Shown: one piece after another, positions 54,369 through 64,000 of the stretch
Layout of the letters: the number at the start of each line of letters is the position of its first letter
Numbering within the stretch: position 1 is the first letter of the stretch
Origin: an uncultured Vibrio sp.
GTDB lineage: Bacteria > Pseudomonadota > Gammaproteobacteria > Enterobacterales > Vibrionaceae
Reading direction: 5' to 3'
Assembly: GCA_947504195.1 (NCBI GenBank)
Contig: CANNGN010000004.1
Location: forward strand, 310,001 to 374,000
DNA length: 64,000 nt
Notes under the pieces: generated by a model
The model's input: only the letters and a program-made list of their open reading frames with translations
The model's database searches: none
Told to the model about the DNA's origin: nothing
Translations under genes and position numbers: made by a program

Positions 54369-55295
54369 TTAAAGTTTAGCTGCGTCGAGCGATTTAATAT
54401 CATTAACCGCTGCAGCACTAAGTGTCTTCACGATTCGCTTAGTCAGCCCTGTTAATACTTTCCCTGGACCAACTTCTAATAATTTTTCTACACCAAGTTC
54501 GTTGATTTTAACAACAGATTCTGTCCAACGTACTGGGCTATATAACTGTCTAACTAAAGCAGATTTAATTTTTTCTGGATCCGTTTCCATTGCAACATCA
54601 ACATTATTAACGACCGGATATTGTGGTGCACTAAATTCCAACGCTTTTAACGCTTCAGCAAGTTTGTCTGCCGCTGGCTTCATTAATGCGCAATGCGACG
54701 GTACAGAGACAGGAAGAGGTAGAGCTCGCTTCGCCCCAGCTTCTTTACAAAGAACACCCGCACGTTCAACTGCCGCTTTTTCACCCGCAATAACAACTTG
54801 GCCTGGTGAATTGAAGTTGACTGGAGACACCACATCACCTTGGGCAGCATCTTCACATGCTTTTGCAACCGACGCATCATCTAAACCTATGATTGCAAAC
54901 ATGGAACCAACGCCCGCTGGCACAGCTTCTTGCATTAACTGTCCACGTAATTCAACCAATTTAATCGCTGCTTGAAAATCAATAACGCCTGCGCATACCA
55001 AGGCAGAATATTCTCCCAAACTATGACCAGCCAGCACTTCAGGCTGAGTTAATTCGAGTGATTGCCAAACACGCCAAATAGCAACAGAAGAAGCTAAAAG
55101 AGCAGGTTGAGTACGGAATGTTTCGTTTAAATTTTCCGCCGGCCCATCTTGAACCAATGCCCATAAATCGTACCCAAGGGCTTGAGATGCTTCGTTGAAC
55201 GTCTCTTTGACAACATCGTATTGTTCACCGAGTTCCGCAAGCATACCAACAGTTTGAGAACCTTGACCGGGAAATACAATAGCAAACTTGCTCAT
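54369..55295 (-). CDS. fabD: Malonyl-CoA:ACP transacylase
   Basis: Moves malonyl groups to ACP. 308 residues: FAIVFPGQGSQTVGMLAELG, the serine nucleophile in LAGHSLGEYSALVCAG, and histidine in VSVPSHCALMKPAAD. It lies between fabH and fabG in the conserved order. Confidence 0.96.
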   Translation of the reverse strand: MSKFAIVFPGQGSQTVGMLAELGEQYDVVKETFNEASQALGYDLWALVQDGPAENLNETFRTQPALLASSVAIWRVWQSLELTQPEVLAGHSLGEYSALVCAGVIDFQAAIKLVELRGQLMQEAVPAGVGSMFAIIGLDDASVAKACEDAAQGDVVSPVNFNSPGQVVIAGEKAAVERAGVLCKEAGAKRALPLPVSVPSHCALMKPAADKLAEALKALEFSAPQYPVVNNVDVAMETDPEKIKSALVRQLYSPVRWTESVVKINELGVEKLLEVGPGKVLTGLTKRIVKTLSAAAVNDIKSLDAAKL

Positions 55296-55369
55296 GTAAT
55301 TGTTTCCTTTTGCAAACTAACAAGATTTGAAATGCATCAGCACTCCAAAAGCTAAATAATATTTATCAA

Positions 55370-56323
55370 TTAAAATTTGACGAGCGCGGAGCCCCATGTG
55401 AAGCCACCGCCAAAAGCCTCTAGCAACAAAGTATGACCTCGTTGAATACGACCATCTCTCACTGCAACGTCCAACGCTGTAGGTACTGATGCAGCGGATG
55501 TATTACCATGCTGGTCGAGAGTAATAACAACCTGCTCTATTGGTAACGATAGCTTTTTCGCTGTAGCGGTAATAATGCGATAATTTGCTTGATGAGGAAC
55601 CAACCAATCCAACTCGGATTTATCCATTTTATTCGCCGCTAAAGTATCTTTAACTAAACGGGATAGCTGGGTTACTGCAACTTTAAAGACTTCATTACCC
55701 GCCATGTATAACCATTTGTCATCACTCTCAGTACCATTTTCAGGAATACCTAAACTTAACAAAGGCCCAAATTCACCATCAGAATAAATATGTGTTGAAA
55801 GGATACCAGGCTCACTGCTTGCACCAACGACAGCAGCGCCCGCTCCATCACCAAAAATAATAATGGTGGAACGGTCTGTTGGATCACATGTCCGTGAAAG
55901 TACATCAGAACCAATAACTAGCACATTTTTACACATCCCCGATTTAATATGTTGGTCGGCAATCGACAAAGCAAACATAAACCCGGAGCATGCAGCAGCC
56001 ACATCAAATGCGGGACACCCTTTAATGCCTAAAAGACCTTGAACCTGGCATGCGGACGAAGGAAATGCCTTGTCGCTGCTCGTGGTTGCAACAATAATCA
56101 TATCGATATCATTATTGTCGATACCCGCCATCTCAATTGCCTTTTCAGCAGCACGATGAGCCATTGTTGCAACGGTTTCATCTTCGCCAGCAATTCGTCG
56201 TTCTTTAATACCAGTACGAGTAACAATCCACTCATCATTGGTATCGACCATTTTCTCTAAATCGGCGTTAGTACGCACGTGAGAGGGCAGATAACTGCCT
56301 GTACCTAAAATTCTACTAAACAT
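55370..56323 (-). CDS. fabH: 3-oxoacyl-ACP synthase III
   Basis: Starts fatty-acid synthesis by joining acetyl-CoA and malonyl-ACP. 317 residues with the triad visible: Cys in [13 protein letters not shown], His in [11 protein letters not shown], Asn in [13 protein letters not shown]. It lies 5 bases after plsX. Confidence 0.96.
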   Translation of the reverse strand: MFSRILGTGSYLPSHVRTNADLEKMVDTNDEWIVTRTGIKERRIAGEDETVATMAHRAAEKAIEMAGIDNNDIDMIIVATTSSDKAFPSSACQVQGLLGIKGCPAFDVAAACSGFMFALSIADQHIKSGMCKNVLVIGSDVLSRTCDPTDRSTIIIFGDGAGAAVVGASSEPGILSTHIYSDGEFGPLLSLGIPENGTESDDKWLYMAGNEVFKVAVTQLSRLVKDTLAANKMDKSELDWLVPHQANYRIITATAKKLSLPIEQVVITLDQHGNTSAASVPTALDVAVRDGRIQRGHTLLLEAFGGGFTWGSALVKF

Positions 56324-56328
56324 GAAGA

Positions 56329-57378
56329 CTAATAACGCCTCTCGAGTAATACCGCTTCTAAGCGATCACTAATACGACTGGGAACCTGTCTGTTGACCTC
56401 GTGTACGGCCTCGCTAATTGCGTTCAGTAAGGCTGTAGTATCTGCACTGCCATGACTCTTTACCACAATGCCACGCAATCCTAGCAAACTTGCACCGTTA
56501 TACTGGTCGGGGTTCAACGTTTTCAGCTCACTAAATAGGTCTGAAAACAACCACCTAGCAAACCAACCTTTTATCGATGAACTAAACATAGCCTGCTTTA
56601 GCTTATCGATAAAAAGTTGAGCTGTTCCTTCACATGTCTTCAAACAGACATTACCAACGAATCCATCGCAAACAACAACATCGGCTTCATCGCTCAATAT
56701 TTGATTACCTTCTATGTTACCAATGAAGTTAATCGAGTCAGTTGTTTTCAACATTTCAGCACAACGCTTGACGACATCATTACCCTTAATTTCTTCTTCA
56801 CCAATATTAAGTATAGCGACTCGTGGTGGCCTGTCTAAATGCTGTTCCGCCAACGCACTTCCCATTACAGCAAACTGAAATAGAGAATCAGCATCACTAG
56901 AAATATTCGCACCGAGATCAAGTAACCAAGTTTTGTTTCCGGCCATCGTAGGTAAAGCTGAAACTAATGCTGGTCGGTCAATTCCCGGTAACAATTTCAA
57001 ACGAAAACGAGACAATGCCATCAACGCGCCAGTATTACCAGAACTAACACATGCTTGTGCTTCACCTTTAGCCACAAGATCAATGGCTAATGCCATAGAC
57101 GTTCCTGAAGAATGTCGGAGTGCATATGAGGGCTTAGCTGAATTGGAAATGACGTGCTCACTGGGTTGAATTTGTAACCGTTCGGCTAAAGAAGCACGGG
57201 CTGAAGATCCTTCCGCGTAGCCTAACGCCGAAAGTTGTGTGGTAACGTCGGTCTTATCACCAACTAAAATCACTTTTAGTTCTGGGAAATACGACAATGC
57301 CTGCACGGCGGCAGGCACTGTTACGCGAGGACCAAAATCCCCGCCCATTACATCAAGTGCAACGGTTAAATGTTGCAA
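56329..57378 (-). CDS. plsX: Phosphate acyltransferase PlsX
   Basis: Makes acyl-phosphate from acyl-ACP for phospholipid synthesis. 349 residues, starting [20 protein letters not shown], with [20 protein letters not shown] and [18 protein letters not shown]. It follows rpmF in the conserved rpmF-plsX-fabH order. Confidence 0.95.
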   Translation of the reverse strand: MQHLTVALDVMGGDFGPRVTVPAAVQALSYFPELKVILVGDKTDVTTQLSALGYAEGSSARASLAERLQIQPSEHVISNSAKPSYALRHSSGTSMALAIDLVAKGEAQACVSSGNTGALMALSRFRLKLLPGIDRPALVSALPTMAGNKTWLLDLGANISSDADSLFQFAVMGSALAEQHLDRPPRVAILNIGEEEIKGNDVVKRCAEMLKTTDSINFIGNIEGNQILSDEADVVVCDGFVGNVCLKTCEGTAQLFIDKLKQAMFSSSIKGWFARWLFSDLFSELKTLNPDQYNGASLLGLRGIVVKSHGSADTTALLNAISEAVHEVNRQVPSRISDRLEAVLLERRY

Positions 57379-57387
57379 AGGTTAACC

Positions 57388-57558
57388 TTACTTTTCGATA
57401 ACCTTTTTACCACGGTAGTAACCTTCCGCAGTCATGTTGTGACGTAGGTGAGTTTCACCTGAAGTCGCGTCTACAGAAAGAGCTGCTGTAGTTAACGCAT
57501 CGTGTGAACGACGCATGCCACGCTTAGAACGTGTTTTACGGTTTTTTTGTACGGCCAT
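57388..57558 (-). CDS. rpmF: 50S ribosomal protein L32
   Basis: 56 residues beginning [20 protein letters not shown] and ending [10 protein letters not shown], the usual proteobacterial L32. It is too short to stand out as a long ORF but in the expected place between yceD and plsX. The zinc-binding cysteines of some L32 forms are absent. Confidence 0.95.
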   Translation of the reverse strand: MAVQKNRKTRSKRGMRRSHDALTTAALSVDATSGETHLRHNMTAEGYYRGKKVIEK

Positions 57559-57597
57559 TGACCCTACTCCTATAAGTATTAATGCTTAACGATGTAA

Positions 57598-58119
57598 CTA
57601 ACGCTTTAAGCTTTTTAAAACATCAAATGGATTTGGCTTGTCTTCCTCGACATCGTCTGGAAGTTCCCCGAAAACCATATTGTCTGAATTAACGCTACAA
57701 TCCGCTTCATCATGCATTGCTATTTGGGGTAATCCCAAGATGAACTCGTCTTCAACTAATTGTATAAGGTCTAATTCACCGTACTCGTTCAGATCTACCA
57801 AATCGTACTCTTCCGGTGTTTCCTCTTCACTATTATCCTTATCAGGAGTATAGATGAAGCTGACTTCACAACTATGTGCGAAAACCTCATTACAACGTTG
57901 ACACTCCAAGTCGACATCGATGTTAGCTTTACCAGAGATAACAACAAGTCGCTGCTCATCCATCCCAAATTTCAAAGAGACTTCTGCGTCGCGTTTTACG
58001 TCTTCGACAGATTCCAATAAACGTTTCAAAAGACTGGCTTGAATTATACCTTCATAATCAAGGCGCTTTTGAGCAGCTTTCGCTGGATCTACCGTTCGCG
58101 GTATTTTTACCTTTTGCAT
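57598..58119 (-). CDS. yceD: YceD family protein (DUF177), 23S rRNA-linked
   Basis: A 173-residue acidic protein: KIPRTVDPAKAAQKRLDYEG at the start, and a CQRCNEVFAHSCEVSFIYTP zinc-like segment near residue 77. Family members affect 23S rRNA accumulation in plants and bacteria; the exact role is unclear. It is the first gene of the rpmF operon, 40 bases before rpmF. Confidence 0.93.
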   Translation of the reverse strand: MQKVKIPRTVDPAKAAQKRLDYEGIIQASLLKRLLESVEDVKRDAEVSLKFGMDEQRLVVISGKANIDVDLECQRCNEVFAHSCEVSFIYTPDKDNSEEETPEEYDLVDLNEYGELDLIQLVEDEFILGLPQIAMHDEADCSVNSDNMVFGELPDDVEEDKPNPFDVLKSLKR

Positions 58120-58263
58120 AGGGCGCGAATATTATCTTCCAAATCAAATTTAGTCAAAGAAAAAGGGAAAAAAGTTAGTTTTTTTTCCTTTTCCACCAAG
58201 CTGTGTTTTACTGGTGACGATTATATTTAACTTCGACTAATTAGACGACCTTTTTCTACTATT

Positions 58264-58845
58264 ATGAAATCATTCCAACTCGTTCTTGCTTCAACTTCTC
58301 CGTATCGGAAATCGATCTTAGAAAAACTTGATATTCCGTTTGTATGCACCAACCCCATTTGCGATGAAACACCTTACTCAGGTGAAGATGCTTCTGATCT
58401 CGTTGCACGACTCGCGGCAAAAAAGGCACAGAGTTGTGTCGTCGAAACACCCAGCCTAATTATTGGTTCAGACCAAGTGTGTGTCGTTGATGGACAAATT
58501 ATTGGAAAGCCTCACACCACAGAAAACGCAATTGCGCAGCTAAAGTCACAGCAAGGCAAAATCGTGAGTTTTTATACTGGCCTTGCACTGTTCAATTCGC
58601 TTACTGGAACAACGGACATTGAAGTTGAACGTTTCGATGTGCATTTTCGTTCACTCTCACATCAAGCCATCGTTAACTATGTTGAAAAAGAACAGCCTCT
58701 AAATTGCGCTGGTAGTTTTAAAAGTGAAGGGTTAGGCATAGCATTGTTCGAACGTTTAGAGGGCAAAGACCCGAATAGCTTAATTGGATTGCCGTTAATT
58801 ACATTAATAGACATGCTACAAAAACAAGGATGGCAAGTTCTCTAA
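58264..58845 (+). CDS. yceF: Maf family nucleotide pyrophosphatase (YceF)
   Basis: House-cleaning enzyme, probably 7-methyl-GTP pyrophosphatase. 193 residues: [19 protein letters not shown] at the start, [20 protein letters not shown] with the catalytic Asp, and [20 protein letters not shown]. It is divergent from yceD across 144 bases, the typical layout. Confidence 0.93.
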   Translation: MKSFQLVLASTSPYRKSILEKLDIPFVCTNPICDETPYSGEDASDLVARLAAKKAQSCVVETPSLIIGSDQVCVVDGQIIGKPHTTENAIAQLKSQQGKIVSFYTGLALFNSLTGTTDIEVERFDVHFRSLSHQAIVNYVEKEQPLNCAGSFKSEGLGIALFERLEGKDPNSLIGLPLITLIDMLQKQGWQVL

Positions 58846-58898
58846 CTTCACCACCCTTAATTTATAGTAACGATACGTCAATCGATATCAAGAACCCG

Positions 58899-59852
58899 CT
58901 ACTTTTCTCGACGTAACCCCGAGAGGACTTTTTCAAGCTTATTATCGAGAGGCGCGTTAATCTCCATTTTTTCATCACTACCAGGATGAATAAAGCGAAT
59001 ATTCGCCGCATGTAAAAATAGTCGGTGTAAACCGAATTGTGAGGTGTAAGCGTCAAAGCGTTGATCACCATAACGGTCGTCCCACGCAATAGGATGACCA
59101 TTATACTGACAATGAACTCGAATTTGATGAGTTCGTCCAGTAATTGGACTGGCTTGAACGAGAGTTGCTTGAGAAAACCCTTCTATTACTTTGTAGCGGG
59201 TTTCAGAAAGCTTACCCTTCGGGTTTACACGTACAATACTATTTACGTCATTCTTCAATAAAGGAGCATTTACAACTTTATTGCTAGGTGACCAGTTACC
59301 CATAACCAAAGCAAAGTAGTATTTCTGGACTGTCTTCTCTCGAAATTGCGCTTGAAGGTGGCGTAACGCTGAGCGTTTTTTCGCGATCAATAGAATTCCT
59401 GAGGTATCTCTATCAATACGATGAACTAATTCTAAAAATCGGGCTTGTGGGCGTAATGCTCGTAACGCTTCAATCGCACCAAATTTTAAACCACTGCCAC
59501 CATGAACTGCGATACCTGACGGTTTATTCAATACCAGAATATGCTCATCTTCATGCAGAATACAGGATTCCAATTGGGCTACTTTTTGCAATTTTGGATT
59601 CAAAGCAGCAGTAGATACATCATTAGATTGTTCAATTGTTACGGGTGGAATGCGAACCATATCCCCTGCTTGAAGTTTATATTCAGGCTTGATTCGCTTT
59701 TTATTAACTCTCACTTCACCTTTACGTACTATCCGATAAACGACACTTTTTGGGATCGTCTTTAACTGATTGAGTAAGAAGTTATCAATACGTTGACCAG
59801 CCATATCATCATCGATATCGACAAACCGAACTTCTGTTTTTATTTGAGTCAT
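58899..59852 (-). CDS. rluC: 23S rRNA pseudouridine synthase RluC
   Basis: Makes pseudouridines 955, 2504 and 2580 of 23S rRNA. 317 residues: N-terminal S4 domain with GQRIDNFLLNQLKTIPKSVV, the catalytic Asp in LVHRIDRDTSGILLIAKK, and TGRTHQIRVHCQYNGHPI. It is convergent with yceF and divergent from rne, as in related genomes. Confidence 0.95.
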   Translation of the reverse strand: MTQIKTEVRFVDIDDDMAGQRIDNFLLNQLKTIPKSVVYRIVRKGEVRVNKKRIKPEYKLQAGDMVRIPPVTIEQSNDVSTAALNPKLQKVAQLESCILHEDEHILVLNKPSGIAVHGGSGLKFGAIEALRALRPQARFLELVHRIDRDTSGILLIAKKRSALRHLQAQFREKTVQKYYFALVMGNWSPSNKVVNAPLLKNDVNSIVRVNPKGKLSETRYKVIEGFSQATLVQASPITGRTHQIRVHCQYNGHPIAWDDRYGDQRFDAYTSQFGLHRLFLHAANIRFIHPGSDEKMEINAPLDNKLEKVLSGLRREK

Positions 59853-60298
59853 AATGTGCTACTAAATTAGAGTGTGGTCGAATATTCAGGGAAAGTGAAA
59901 ATCCTTAACCACTGATGCTGAAGTGAACGCAATAATACCCAGATTTGCTCAAGGAATCATCTCATCATTTCTTAGAAAAACACCCATTAGGCGTAGAATT
60001 CTGGCCAAGAGCTTTATTATTCGTTATATAACCCGTTAAAACAAGGCTAATTCCATAAAGCTGATTGCCCAATCCCCTGTCCACTGCTATAGTTCATAAT
60101 TGTAATAAAGGGTGTGATGTTATTTGTTCGTCCACTTCGTTTTTTACAAAAATATTGAGTAGGCAGGCGCGTTCTATATGCAGCAAACGGCATAAGACAT
60201 ATTAGAAAGCGAGTTTTCTTGTTGCTCTACTCAACATCTCTTCATGCCGAGTAATCTCCGTTACATTACGGGTCACAGAGAAATCCTTTGTGGTAACT
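59853..60298. other. Divergent rluC/rne intergenic region and rne leader
   Basis: Over 440 bases. It must hold the promoters of rluC and rne and most of the rne 5' leader. A 60-residue minus-strand frame at 60202 overlaps the leader and lacks a ribosome-binding site, so it is not called. Confidence 0.5.
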
Positions 60299-60364
60299 GG
60301 TGTGTCCAAATAGTGCATCCCTCCAGCCGAGAGGCTGTAAATAATAGCCATGGGATCTGACACC
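60299..60364 (+). promoter_or_regulatory. Structured rne 5' leader (rne5-like autoregulatory element)
   Basis: Three nested pairings: GGTGT (60299-60303) with ACACC (60360-60364), ATCCC (60317-60321) with GGGAT (60352-60356), and CAGCC-GAGA-GGCTG (60324-60337) with a GNRA tetraloop. RNase E mRNAs of gammaproteobacteria carry a leader element through which the enzyme shortens the life of its own message; this is in the right position, about 60 bases before the start codon. Confidence 0.6.
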
Positions 60365-60426
60365 ATGAAGAGAATAAAAAGCAACGAGAATAATAATCAA
60401 AACAAAGAAATATAACGAGATTTTAA

Positions 60427-63396
60427 ATGAAAAGAATGCTAATAAACGCAACTCAAAAAGAAGAGATGCGTGTCGCGCTGGTCGATGGCCAGCGCCTTTT
60501 CGATTTGGACATCGAAAGCCCAGGACATGAGTCCAAAAAAGCCAATATTTATAAAGGCCGAATTACTCGTGTTGAACCTAGTTTAGAAGCCGCATTTATT
60601 GATTATGGTGCTGAACGTCACGGATTCCTTCCTCTAAAAGAAGTTGCCAAAGAATATTTTCCTGCAGGATATACCTACCAAGGTCGACCAAGTATTAAAG
60701 AAGTACTTCGTGAAGGCCAAGAAGTTATTGTTCAAGTAGAAAAAGAAGAACGCGGCAGCAAAGGCGCGGCTTTAACAACGTTTATCTCCCTTGCAGGCAG
60801 TTATTTGGTTCTAATGCCAAATAATCCCCGCGCAGGTGGAATCTCTCGTCGTATCGAAGGTGATGAGCGTACTGAACTAAAAGAGGCTCTTAGCTCTCTC
60901 AAACTTCCACAAGGAATGGGCTTAATTGTTCGTACTGCCGGTGTTGGTAAGTCAGCTGAAGAACTCGAATGGGATTTAAGTGTTTTATTAAATCACTGGG
61001 GCGCAATTAAAGGTGCTTCTGATTCCAACTCTGCCCCATTTTTAATACACCAGGAAAGCAATGTAATTGTACGTGCAATTCGTGATTACCTACGTCGCGA
61101 CATTGGTGAAATCCTTATTGATAGCACAACGATTTATGAACGCGCTCTTGAGCATATTCGTTTGGTTCGACCTGACTTTGTTAGTCGTGTTAAAAAATAC
61201 GATGGTGAAGTTCCGCTATTCAGCCATTACCAAATTGAAAGCCAAATAGAATCGGCTTTCCAACGTGAAGTGCGTTTACCTTCTGGTGGCTCGATCGTTA
61301 TTGATCCAACAGAAGCCCTAACCTCCATCGATATCAACTCTGCTCGTGCTACAAAGGGCGGCGATATTGAAGAAACCGCTTATAACACTAACTTGGAAGC
61401 TGCCGATGAAATTGCTCGTCAACTTCGTCTACGTGACTTAGGTGGCTTAGTAGTAATCGACTTTATCGACATGACTCCAGTTCGTCACCAACGTGCTGTT
61501 GAAAGTCGCTTACGTGAAGCGGTTCGCCTTGACCGAGCTCGAATTCAAATAGGCCGAATTTCACGTTTCGGATTATTAGAAATGTCTCGCCAGCGTCTGA
61601 GCCCATCGCTCGCCGAAGCGAGTCACCACATCTGCCCACGCTGTACAGGTACTGGTGTAGTTCGAGATAATGAATCACTGGCACTTTCTGTCCTTAGACT
61701 CATTGAAGAAGAAGCCTTAAAAGACAATACGACTCAAGTCTTAGCAGTTGTTCCGGTTCCAATTTCATCTTACTTATTGAATGAAAAACGCCGCTCTATA
61801 AATCACATTGAACGGGCTCAAGAAGTCAATATCATTGTTGTACCTAACGCTGATATGGAAACGCCTCATTTTGAAGTTATTCGCATTCGAGAAGGCGAAG
61901 AGCAAGAAATGTTGTCGTATCTAGTACCTAAGAAACTCGACAGTTTACGTGAAGCTGAGAGCAAAGATGTGGTTGAGGTTGATATTAAGCCGCGTCGTAT
62001 TGAAGAGCCGGTATTAAAAGGGTTTGCATCATCAAACGCAGCACCTTCACCTGCTGAAAAACCAGCCGCGGCTCCATCAAGCTCAAGTACCGAAGATAAG
62101 CCTTCGATATTTAGTATGATATCGGGCGCATTTGCAGCGCTAGGTGCTCTCATTGCTGGTTCGACAGGCAACAAAGAGCCTGCTAAGCAAGAAGAAAACA
62201 AATCTCAGGAATCCAAAAATTCCTATCAGAAAAATAACAAGTCACGAGACCGTCGTCGCAATAAACCTCAAAAAGACAATCGCAGTGCTAGCTCTGTGAA
62301 TGACTCGTCGACACCAAAGAATGACTCTGAAGAAAATCAACGTCAAGATAATGGTAATACTCGCAGACGTACTCGCAAACCACGCCAAGAACGTAATACC
62401 AAGACAAGCGTAGATAAGAATCAGAAAGTTGCTCAAGAGGGACAAAAAGTCGCTCAAGAAGCTCAGCAAGAAACGACGTCTAAGCCGAAGCAACAGAATC
62501 GTGACAAGACCAATACGGTAAAAGAGCGTCGTCAACGCCGTAAATTAACCAAGCAAATTCGAACCAAAGATACTTCTGAAGTAGATGAAAGCTTAGCTCC
62601 AATCACCGCACCAGGAAGCATCGCAGCTGAAGCTGTATCACAAATTGTAGCTCAAGAAATGAGTGAAAATAGTGATGCAATTGAACAAACTGCAGATAAT
62701 GGAAATACAGACGGTAACGCAAATAAGCAGCGTCGTAATCGTCGTTCTCCTCGCCACCTTCGTGCCAATGGTCAACGTCGTCGTCGTGGACGCGAGCGTG
62801 CTCCAAACCCATTTAGACTTCGAAAAGGCGGTGTTGCCTCGCCAGAAATGGCAATGGGTAAAGTGATGCCAAGTTATGGATTAACGGTTAAGACTTCTAA
62901 ACCAAAAGTTGAAGACTCAACAGCTGTTGCTCTGTCTGAGACGCCAGTATTAGATATCGCTTCTAATATTGGTGGCGTTGCATGCCCTGAAATGGCAATG
63001 GGTAAAGTGATTATCTCATCAAGGAAAGAAGCAGTAGCTCCAATTGTTGAAGAAACGGTCGTTGTCGAAGCTAAAACTGAACCAACGGTCGAAACTAAAG
63101 CCGAACCAGCGATCGAAACTGTTGTCACTAACGTTGATTCTGAAATTACGTCAGAACATGCTGAACCAGTACAAGTAACGCCTGCGGATGAAACTTTATT
63201 ATCTGGGCTAACAAATACTGTGAAAGGCAAAGCAAGTGCAGCAATGACAAAAGCTCCGGCTTCTTCAACTGAATTAGCAGAAATAACCATTGTGGCCGCT
63301 CCAATTAAGGAAGAACGCTACACACCACTTGGAGCTGGTAGCCAGACGGCCACCAACAAAGCAAGTGCAGGAATGACTAAACCTCAAGCGTTCTAA
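60427..63396 (+). CDS. rne: Ribonuclease E
   Basis: Main mRNA-decay and RNA-processing endonuclease. 989 residues. The N-terminal half is nearly as in E. coli: [21 protein letters not shown]1 domain, catalytic aspartates in [20 protein letters not shown] (about residue 303) and [18 protein letters not shown] (about 346), and the zinc link [10 protein letters not shown]. The C-terminal half is an unstructured scaffold with Arg-rich RNA-binding stretches ([17 protein letters not shown]) and two repeated short motifs ([26 protein letters not shown]). It ends [12 protein letters not shown], the likely PNPase-binding end. Confidence 0.97.
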   Translation: MKRMLINATQKEEMRVALVDGQRLFDLDIESPGHESKKANIYKGRITRVEPSLEAAFIDYGAERHGFLPLKEVAKEYFPAGYTYQGRPSIKEVLREGQEVIVQVEKEERGSKGAALTTFISLAGSYLVLMPNNPRAGGISRRIEGDERTELKEALSSLKLPQGMGLIVRTAGVGKSAEELEWDLSVLLNHWGAIKGASDSNSAPFLIHQESNVIVRAIRDYLRRDIGEILIDSTTIYERALEHIRLVRPDFVSRVKKYDGEVPLFSHYQIESQIESAFQREVRLPSGGSIVIDPTEALTSIDINSARATKGGDIEETAYNTNLEAADEIARQLRLRDLGGLVVIDFIDMTPVRHQRAVESRLREAVRLDRARIQIGRISRFGLLEMSRQRLSPSLAEASHHICPRCTGTGVVRDNESLALSVLRLIEEEALKDNTTQVLAVVPVPISSYLLNEKRRSINHIERAQEVNIIVVPNADMETPHFEVIRIREGEEQEMLSYLVPKKLDSLREAESKDVVEVDIKPRRIEEPVLKGFASSNAAPSPAEKPAAAPSSSSTEDKPSIFSMISGAFAALGALIAGSTGNKEPAKQEENKSQESKNSYQKNNKSRDRRRNKPQKDNRSASSVNDSSTPKNDSEENQRQDNGNTRRRTRKPRQERNTKTSVDKNQKVAQEGQKVAQEAQQETTSKPKQQNRDKTNTVKERRQRRKLTKQIRTKDTSEVDESLAPITAPGSIAAEAVSQIVAQEMSENSDAIEQTADNGNTDGNANKQRRNRRSPRHLRANGQRRRRGRERAPNPFRLRKGGVASPEMAMGKVMPSYGLTVKTSKPKVEDSTAVALSETPVLDIASNIGGVACPEMAMGKVIISSRKEAVAPIVEETVVVEAKTEPTVETKAEPAIETVVTNVDSEITSEHAEPVQVTPADETLLSGLTNTVKGKASAAMTKAPASSTELAEITIVAAPIKEERYTPLGAGSQTATNKASAGMTKPQAF

Positions 63397-63419
63397 GCTA
63401 AAGGGGTTTAAGTTATATT

Positions 63420-63452
63420 AATAAGAGCAACCTTAGGGTTGCTCTTATTTTG
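63420..63452 (+). terminator. Terminator after rne
   Basis: AATAAGAGCAACC pairs with GGTTGCTCTTATT around a small loop and is followed by TTGT. Nearly perfect, 24 bases after the stop codon. Confidence 0.9.
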
Positions 63453-63625
63453 TACTAAAATAATATAAGAACTGAGTGATTATTGAACTACATCACACTT
63501 TTCTGTAGCATTTCTATCTTACGCCCACTTACCTAATTACACATTCACCTATTCTTTATTTTACAAAGGTGTCTCAAATTAAGTTTGCGTCGGCAATTAC
63601 ACTCACTTAACTATTTGAAATAATC

Positions 63626-64000
63626 ATGGCAGATAACTCTATAACTTCACAACAATCAATTAAAAACGATGTCCTCTCGGGCCTCACGGTAGCACTTGCG
63701 CTAGTGCCTGAAGCAGTTGCATTTGCATTCGTTGCTGGTGTTGACCCGATGGTAGGGTTATATGCCGCATTTATCGTTGGGCTAATTACCTCCGTTTTCG
63801 GCGGTCGCCCAGGCATGATATCTGGCGCGACAGGTGCCATGGCTGTTGTCATGGTTGCTCTTGTTGCCGAACATGGCGTTCAATACCTATTTGCCGCTAT
63901 TTTATTCGCTGGATTACTCCAAATTTCAGCGGGTATTTTTCGCCTAGGTAAGTTTATTCGCATGGTACCTCATCCTGTAATGATTGGATTTGTAAATGGA
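63626..64000 (+). CDS. SulP family anion transporter (partial, 3' end outside window)
   Basis: First 125 residues of a SulP-type transporter: [40 protein letters not shown] and [20 protein letters not shown]. These are the first helices of the family, which moves sulfate, bicarbonate or other anions, often with sodium. The C-terminal STAS domain, if present, lies beyond the window. Start ATG at 63626. Confidence 0.92.
   Translation, partial: MADNSITSQQSIKNDVLSGLTVALALVPEAVAFAFVAGVDPMVGLYAAFIVGLITSVFGGRPGMISGATGAMAVVMVALVAEHGVQYLFAAILFAGLLQISAGIFRLGKFIRMVPHPVMIGFVNG

Noticed and set aside
60202..60384. 60-residue minus-strand ORF upstream of rne
   Set aside because: It lies on the folded rne leader, with no ribosome-binding site and no family likeness.

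Overview
The window reads as a chromosomal segment of a Vibrionaceae bacterium, most likely Vibrio or a close relative. The right half carries the conserved block rluC, maf, yceD, rpmF, plsX, fabH, fabD, fabG, acpP, fabF, pabC, mltG, tmk, holB, tatD, next to ptsG, pykA, mlc and cheV. From memory this is close to the gene order of Vibrio chromosome 1. Base composition is moderately AT-rich, and no tRNA, rRNA, CRISPR array or complete insertion sequence was seen.

Positions 1-14.6 kb are accessory metabolism and stress genes: an aromatic aminotransferase (cut by the left edge); a nickel superoxide dismutase operon (TPR protein, HAGHDH membrane protein, SodN, SodX) behind a Fur-like box; LysR and AraC regulators beside SDR, AhpD-like and quinone-detoxifying enzymes (glutathionyl-hydroquinone reductase plus azoreductase); an LldD-type oxidase; and a Zur-box-controlled pair of zinc-independent ribosomal proteins L31/L36. 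Positions 14.6-23.7 kb hold a VanZ-like protein, two tandem acyltransferase-3 membrane proteins, queC-queD-queE behind a probable preQ1-I riboswitch that overlaps the queC start codon, and a TetR-linked group (VOC, cupin, CmcJ/NvfI oxidoreductase) with two matching operators.

Positions 23.9-29.4 kb are the SOS mutagenesis cassette imuA-imuB-dnaE2 behind a perfect LexA box. Then come cheV, mlc, pykA, a MalY/PatB-type C-S lyase and a sodium-coupled transporter with its 31-residue partner.

Positions 37.2-42.2 kb are the most unusual part: an array of displaced Rhs C-terminal cassettes, all on the minus strand and with no parent rhs gene in the window. Four copies of the Rhs core end (two long, two remnants) are interleaved with small membrane proteins, a DUF4279 protein and a VapC remnant. 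Two cassettes carry related glycine-rich tails, each followed by related two-helix membrane proteins, which suggests a little-described membrane-acting toxin/immunity family.

ptsG then faces a response regulator, histidine kinase and sugar-binding protein with no permease genes. This suggests a glucose-sensing three-component system, with a 10-bp tandem repeat between them as a candidate operator. The window ends with the fatty-acid/lipid/replication cluster, rluC, rne (with a structured 5' leader) and the start of a SulP transporter (cut by the right edge).
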